This document shows, piece after piece, positions 60,028 to 64,000 of a DNA stretch of 64,000 nucleotides (position 1 is the stretch's first letter; the number at the start of each line of letters is the position of its first letter). Made by a program: the position numbers and the translations under genes. Source of the stretch: CAWHQZ01 sp963831645 (GTDB lineage: Bacteria; Pseudomonadota; Alphaproteobacteria; Rhizobiales; Aestuariivirgaceae); assembly GCA_963831645.1 (NCBI GenBank), contig CAWHQZ010000012.1, forward strand, positions 121,231-185,230, given 5' to 3'. The notes beneath the pieces are model-generated. The model made no database searches and was not told the origin of the DNA. It was given only the letters and a program-made list of their open reading frames with translations.

Positions 60028-61587
60028 ATGAATGAAACCGTTGTCGACGGCGGCCGGCGTCGCTTGCGCGAAGGCGGGCGGCGACGTGGTGCGGCGGGCG
60101 TCGGCGGGTCCGTTCCGCAGCTGCCGCGGCGCAAGGCGCAACGGCTCTTTCCACCCACGGAGCTCATCTCCGAAGACGAGGTTGAGGCCATTCACCTGGC
60201 CTCCCTGCGCGTGCTCGCGGAAATGGGCATGGATTTCCTGCTCCCCGAAGCCAGGCAACTGCTGAAGGCCAGGGGCGCCGAAGTCGAGGGCGAGCGGGTG
60301 CGCTTTCCGCCCGGCCTGATCGAGGAAGCGATTTCTTCGGCGCCCGCCCGCTTCACGCTGCACGCCCGCAATCCGGAGAACGATACCGAGATCGGCGGCG
60401 ATACGATCGTGTTCGGCACCGTCGCCAGCCCGCCGAATGCATCCGATGCGGATCGGGGGCGGCGTCCCGGCAACCACGACGACTACCGCAACTTCTTGAG
60501 GCTTGCGCAATATTTCAATGCCATCGGGTTCATTTCGGGCTACCCGGTGGAGCCGATCGACCTTCACGCTTCGGTCCGCCACCTCGAGGCGCTGCGCGAC
60601 ATGGCGGTGCTGACCGACAAGCCGATGCACGCCTATTCGCTCGGCCGCGAGCGCATCCGCGACGCCATCGAGATCGCGCGTATCGCCCGTGGCGTTTCCG
60701 GCCCTGAGCTCGAGTCCCAGCCGTCCCTTTTCTCGATCGTCAACACCAACTCGCCGCTGAAGTTGGACGTGCCGATGCTGGGCGGCATCATGGAGATGTC
60801 CTCGCGCAACCAGGTCATCTGCATCACGCCGTTCACGCTCGCCGGAGCCATGGCTCCGGTGACGGTCGCAGGCGCGCTCGTCGAGCAGAATGCCGAGGCA
60901 TTGGCGGGCATCGCCTTCACTCAGATGGTGCGCAAGGGCGCCCCGGTCATTTACGGCGGTTTCACCTCGAACGTCGACATGAAGTCCGGGGCTCCCGCCT
61001 TCGGCACCCCCGAATACATGAAAGCGGTGATCGTCGGCGGCCAGCTCGCCCGCCGCTATCATCTTCCCTATCGCACTTCCAACACCTGCGCGGCCAACAC
61101 GGTGGATTCGCAAGCCGCCTATGAGAGCGTGTTTTCACTGTGGGGCGTGACGATGGGCGGCGGCAACCTGATCATGCACGGCGCCGGGTGGCTCGAGGGC
61201 GGCCTCGTAGCCTCTTTCGAGAAGTTCGTCCTCGATGTCGATCTCATCCAGATGGTGATGGAGTTCCTGACGCCCGTCGATATGAGCGAAGATGCATTGG
61301 GGCTCGACGCCATCCGCGAGGTCGGGCCGGGTGGCCACTTCTTCGGCGCGCAGCACACGCTCGCCCGTTATGAGAAGGCCTTTTACGCGCCGATCATCTC
61401 CGACTGGCGGAACTTTCAGCAGTGGGCAGCGGCCGGCAGTCCCGATGCCATGGTGAAGGCGAACGCGGTGTGGAAGCAGGCGCTCGCCGACTACCGGGAG
61501 CCGCCGCTTGACCCTGCCGTCCGCGAGGAGCTCGATGCGTTCGTGGAACGGCGCCAACGCGAGGGCGGCGCCCCGACGGATTTTTAG
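60028..61587 (+). CDS. MttB-superfamily corrinoid methyltransferase (non-pyrrolysine), copy 2
   Basis: 519 residues from ATG 60028, with GGAG ~10 bases upstream; an earlier in-frame start at 59887 would add an unlikely leader crossing the divergent promoter. Features: LISEDEVEAIHLASLRVLAE, LHARNPENDTEIGGDTIVFG, TPFTLAGAMAPVTVAGALVE, VIYGGFTSNVDMKSGAPAFG, ANTVDSQAAYESVFSLWGVT, LIMHGAGWLEGGLVASFEKF and REVGPGGHFFGAQHTLARYE. No in-frame stop, so no pyrrolysine. It differs strongly from copy 1, so two substrates or a hetero-complex are possible. The carrier at 42669 is the only corrinoid protein in the window. Confidence 0.9.
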   Translation: MNETVVDGGRRRLREGGRRRGAAGVGGSVPQLPRRKAQRLFPPTELISEDEVEAIHLASLRVLAEMGMDFLLPEARQLLKARGAEVEGERVRFPPGLIEEAISSAPARFTLHARNPENDTEIGGDTIVFGTVASPPNASDADRGRRPGNHDDYRNFLRLAQYFNAIGFISGYPVEPIDLHASVRHLEALRDMAVLTDKPMHAYSLGRERIRDAIEIARIARGVSGPELESQPSLFSIVNTNSPLKLDVPMLGGIMEMSSRNQVICITPFTLAGAMAPVTVAGALVEQNAEALAGIAFTQMVRKGAPVIYGGFTSNVDMKSGAPAFGTPEYMKAVIVGGQLARRYHLPYRTSNTCAANTVDSQAAYESVFSLWGVTMGGGNLIMHGAGWLEGGLVASFEKFVLDVDLIQMVMEFLTPVDMSEDALGLDAIREVGPGGHFFGAQHTLARYEKAFYAPIISDWRNFQQWAAAGSPDAMVKANAVWKQALADYREPPLDPAVREELDAFVERRQREGGAPTDF

Positions 61588-61668
61588 TTCAGTTCTCCCT
61601 CCCCTTGTGCCGGCGGCAGCCGCTACCGCATGCACACATCTCTTATGCGGACGCAGCCCCATCCAATC

Positions 61669-61768
61669 GTCATCCCCGCGCAAAGCGGGGATCCAATGGT
61701 GAATCTCAACTAGGAATCGATGAAGAAGCCGCACCACTTCATTGGATCCCCTCTTGCGAGGGGATGAC
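61669..61768. mobile_element. Inverted-palindrome unit D (100 bp, no gene)
   Basis: The left arm 61669-61697 (GTCATCCCCGCGCAAAGC to GGATCCAAT) and right arm 61741-61768 (ATTGGATCCCCTCTTGCG to GGGGATGAC). In reverse, the sequence inside the right arm (GAAGTGGTGCGGCTTCTTCA, TCGATT) resembles the conserved inner edge of the GIY-YIG unit at 25943, including the codons for that protein's last residues. Confidence 0.7.
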
Positions 61769-61852
61769 GTCGGGATGATGCGGCAGAAACAACTCGCACG
61801 GACTTCTGGGTTCATCGTTTCGAAATCAGAGCCCTGCCGACCCTGCAAGGTT

Positions 61853-62728
61853 TCAGGCGTAGTTCGGCACGACCATGAAGGCGAAGCTCAATGGCTGACC
61901 TGACGAGTTCCAATACTGATGCGGCGTGTTGGCCGGCAGGTACAGCAGGTCCCATTCATCCAGCTCGAACCAGTCGTAGCTCTCGGGCAAGTACACATGA
62001 AGCTTCCCGGCGGTGACGAATACCACCTTGTCGCTGGGGTGGGTTCGGTTGTCGCTGCGCGCGGCGGGCAGGAGATCGACGGTCCCGGCCGTCATTTCCT
62101 TTGTGCTGACGAAGAGCGACTCCATTACGGGATGCTGGTCTCCGTGAATGAAATGAAGGGCATCCGCTTTCCGCGCCGTGATCAACCCGCCGCGGGATTC
62201 GGCCTGTGTTCTTGACGCCGAGAGCACGTCCGGCCATTTACCGAGAAGCTCGAGACGCCCCGGTTTCTCGCCCTGAAATTTCGGTTTCGTGGCGCCGTAC
62301 TCGAGTTCGGAAACATTCGCCGGCCGCTCCTGGGGCGCGTACCAGTCGAGCACGATGCATTCGTCGGTGGTGAAATTATAGCCGAAGTGCCACTTGGCGC
62401 CTCGCCAGTGAACCGCTTCGCCGCGACCGGCGACCGCGATCTCGCCGGTCAGAGGATCCTGAACGGCGATCTCGCCCTGCAGCACGTAGTAGAAGCGGTC
62501 CTGGTCGAAATAGGATTTCCAGACATCGGACGACTTGAAATAGCCGCCCGGCCTGAGCCGGAAGATGAGCGTGCCGAGGACCTCGTTCCGGCCGTAGATG
62601 ACGTCCGCTACCTCACCGGATTTGCTGTCCCCCCATAGAAACCTGGCGGCATCCCTGTGGCGCACCAGCGTCGGACCCTTGAAGGAGATGACGCCCTTCG
62701 GCGCGTTCTTCGGCCTGTCGCTGCTCAT
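61853..62728 (-). CDS. Two-domain cupin protein
   Basis: 291 residues with two cupin barrels. The first spans residues ~50-125 (GTLIFRLRPGGYFKSSDVWK, YYVLQGEIAVQDPLTGEIAV, GRGEAVHWRGAKWHFGYNFT) and the second ~200-285 (LHFIHGDQHPVMESLFVSTK, VFVTAGKLHVYLPESYDWFE, LYLPANTPHQYWNSSGQPLS). Bicupins include dioxygenases, isomerases and binding proteins. No specific activity is indicated. The gene is 34 bp downstream of a substrate-binding protein gene on the same strand and may act on the transported compound. Confidence 0.75.
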   Translation of the reverse strand: MSSDRPKNAPKGVISFKGPTLVRHRDAARFLWGDSKSGEVADVIYGRNEVLGTLIFRLRPGGYFKSSDVWKSYFDQDRFYYVLQGEIAVQDPLTGEIAVAGRGEAVHWRGAKWHFGYNFTTDECIVLDWYAPQERPANVSELEYGATKPKFQGEKPGRLELLGKWPDVLSASRTQAESRGGLITARKADALHFIHGDQHPVMESLFVSTKEMTAGTVDLLPAARSDNRTHPSDKVVFVTAGKLHVYLPESYDWFELDEWDLLYLPANTPHQYWNSSGQPLSFAFMVVPNYA

Positions 62729-62761
62729 CGCGGGGCTGCCGGAGGCCTTCCATGCCGCCGA

Positions 62762-63994
62762 TCAGGCAGCCCACCATCGCTGCGCGATCCGGAAGCCATC
62801 CATATCGTAGTTCGTCAGCAGTGGTCCGTGCGCCACCTTGCTCGAATGAGCGGTGACGTAGGTGGTGAATATGAGATTGATGAGGCCGCCGTCGCCATGG
62901 AGCAACCGCTGACATTCGGCGTACATCTCCGCTCTCTTGTTGTCGTCGAGCTCCGAGCGGGCGGCGACGAGCAGTTCGTTGAAGCGGGGATTCTTCCAGA
63001 AGGTCTCATTCTGGGTCGAATCCGCCGTATAGGCCAGGGTGAGCACGCCGTCGGCCGTGGGCCGGCCCAGCCACTGGCTGGCGACGAAAGGCTTCTTCAG
63101 CCACACGTTGTCCCAATAGGCATCGTTCGGCTCACGAATGATTTCGAGATCGATGCCCGCCGCGGCAGCGCTCTCCCTGAACAGGGTCGCGGCATCGACG
63201 GCGCCGGTAAATGCGGCGTCCGCTGCCGAGAGACTGATCTTCAAACTGGACAACCCGGCTTTCTTGAGCAGGCTCTTGGCCATCTCGGGATCGTATTTGT
63301 GAATGGGCTCCGGGTTGATGGCGAACTTGACGGTCGGCGCAACGGGATTGTCGTTTCCGATCGCCCCGATCCCCCCATAGACCTTCTTCAGAATCGCGTC
63401 GCGGTCGACCGCATACTTGACGGCATTGCGCACGTCCGGATTATCGAACGGCGGCGCCGTGACGTTCATCGAGAACACGTTGTGTTCGTAGCCGGTGACT
63501 TTGTCGACCTCTATCCCCGGTTGTGCAGCCAGGCGATCAAGAACCTTCAATTCGCATCTGTCCATGAAGTCGAGGTCACCGGAAAGCAGGGCGTTGGTGC
63601 GTGCCGTTGGATCGATGATCGACAGGATCTCGACTTCGTCGAACCATGTATCGCGAAAATAGTTCGGGTTGCGCTTGGCTCGGGTGATTTCACCCGGTTT
63701 GAAGTCTTCGAGCACATAGGGTCCGGTCCCGATCCCGGATTTCCAGTCGGCTTCGCCGCTCTCCGTGGCCGGCATGATCGGCAGCCGGTGCTCGCTCAGA
63801 ACATAGGGAAAGTCGCCATTTCCGCCCTTCAGCGTGAAGATCACCTTGTCGCTGTCCGGCTTCAGGTCCTCGATCTGCGCCACGACGGACTTCACCGCGG
63901 ACTTCGAGTTCTCGCCCATGTGATGGCGCACCGACGCGACTACGTCGGCAGGCGTAAGGTCCTTGCCGTTGTGGAACGTCACTCCCTTGCGCAG
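62762..63994 (-). CDS. ABC transporter substrate-binding protein, family 5, incomplete at the window edge
   Basis: The visible ~410 residues (LRKGVTFHNGKDLTPADVVA, TGPYVLEDFKPGEITRAKRN, VRNAVKYAVDRDAILKKVYG, GAIGNDNPVAPTVKFAINPE, LTNYDMDGFRIAQRWWAA) match the C-terminal three-quarters of the protein at 44344-45939. The two are clear paralogues. In frame, TAG stands at 63995-63997 immediately before LRKG, where the paralogue has Lys (FKLRKG). Either the gene carries a nonsense mutation or base errors occur at the extreme end of this sequence. The N-terminus and signal lie outside. Confidence 0.85.
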   Translation of the reverse strand: MRKGVTFHNGKDLTPADVVASVRHHMGENSKSAVKSVVAQIEDLKPDSDKVIFTLKGGNGDFPYVLSEHRLPIMPATESGEADWKSGIGTGPYVLEDFKPGEITRAKRNPNYFRDTWFDEVEILSIIDPTARTNALLSGDLDFMDRCELKVLDRLAAQPGIEVDKVTGYEHNVFSMNVTAPPFDNPDVRNAVKYAVDRDAILKKVYGGIGAIGNDNPVAPTVKFAINPEPIHKYDPEMAKSLLKKAGLSSLKISLSAADAAFTGAVDAATLFRESAAAAGIDLEIIREPNDAYWDNVWLKKPFVASQWLGRPTADGVLTLAYTADSTQNETFWKNPRFNELLVAARSELDDNKRAEMYAECQRLLHGDGGLINLIFTTYVTAHSSKVAHGPLLTNYDMDGFRIAQRWWAA

Positions 63995-64000
63995 CTATGG

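Noticed and set aside
58310..61587. Pyrrolysine-type trimethylamine methyltransferase
   Set aside because: Neither MttB homologue has an in-frame amber codon and no pyl genes are seen; both are placed in the non-pyrrolysine branch.

Overview
The window looks like chromosomal DNA of a GC-rich alphaproteobacterium, probably in or near the Hyphomicrobiales. The evidence is a minCDE operon, a class III cyclase with periplasmic TPRs, Tat-exported multicopper oxidase and substrate-binding proteins, IS630, and dispersed inverted-palindrome repeats. Identity is inferred from gene content only; there is no rRNA or other taxonomic marker.

Layout. 0-7.9 kb: a divergent FAD oxidase / glutamine synthetase-family pair (gamma-glutamyl polyamine type), a SpoU methyltransferase, a vitamin K gamma-carboxylase homologue split by a frameshift, a decayed second copy of the methyltransferase, an outer-membrane barrel and a DCC thiol oxidoreductase. 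8.0-21.05 kb: an accessory, mostly leftward cluster that reads as an uncharacterised biosynthetic pathway. It has a cyanophycin-synthetase homologue, a second ATP-grasp ligase, a CapA-type metallophosphatase, a TIGR02466-like oxygenase, two GNAT plus PhyH-dioxygenase pairs, a cytochrome P450 and an MDR oxidoreductase, and is interrupted by an IS630 element. 21.3-27.8 kb: a broken acetolactate-synthase-like gene, then sulfonate genes (TauE-type exporter, sulfoacetaldehyde acetyltransferase Xsc) and a frameshifted alanine dehydrogenase. 28-33 kb: an acetyl-CoA hydrolase/GNAT fusion, an Lrp regulator, a DMT exporter and a MocR regulator. 33.3-38.1 kb: soeABC-like sulfite dehydrogenase. Xsc releases sulfite and acetyl phosphate, SoeABC can oxidise the sulfite to sulfate, TauE can export it, and alanine dehydrogenase can recycle alanine made by transamination.

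38.2-40.0 kb: minCDE. 40.2-44.0 kb and 57.6-61.6 kb: a corrinoid one-carbon system with a homocysteine S-methyltransferase, a corrinoid protein, DUF1638, two non-pyrrolysine MttB-superfamily methyltransferases and a 4Fe-4S protein. Two paralogous solute-binding proteins (44.3 and 62.8 kb) and cupins flank it. 46-48.3 kb: the cyclase. 48.4-48.8 kb: a tRNA-Phe 3' fragment beside an 89-bp tandem duplication, possibly an old integration boundary. 48.9-51.8 kb: a complete polar amino-acid ABC transporter. 52-54.3 kb: a multicopper oxidase / ZIP pair behind a Fur/Mur-like box. 54.3-58.2 kb: a class IV aminotransferase, a GFA protein, an M48 protease, LemA and a QueG-like ferredoxin.

Two window-wide patterns stand out. 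First, many short units are bounded by inverted palindromes. Two of them carry a ~95-residue GIY-YIG nuclease gene and several others look like internally deleted, non-autonomous relatives; this is the best candidate for an undescribed mobile system. Second, single-base frameshifts are frequent before 28 kb (about 17) and nearly absent after it, so several genes there are either decaying or carry sequence errors.
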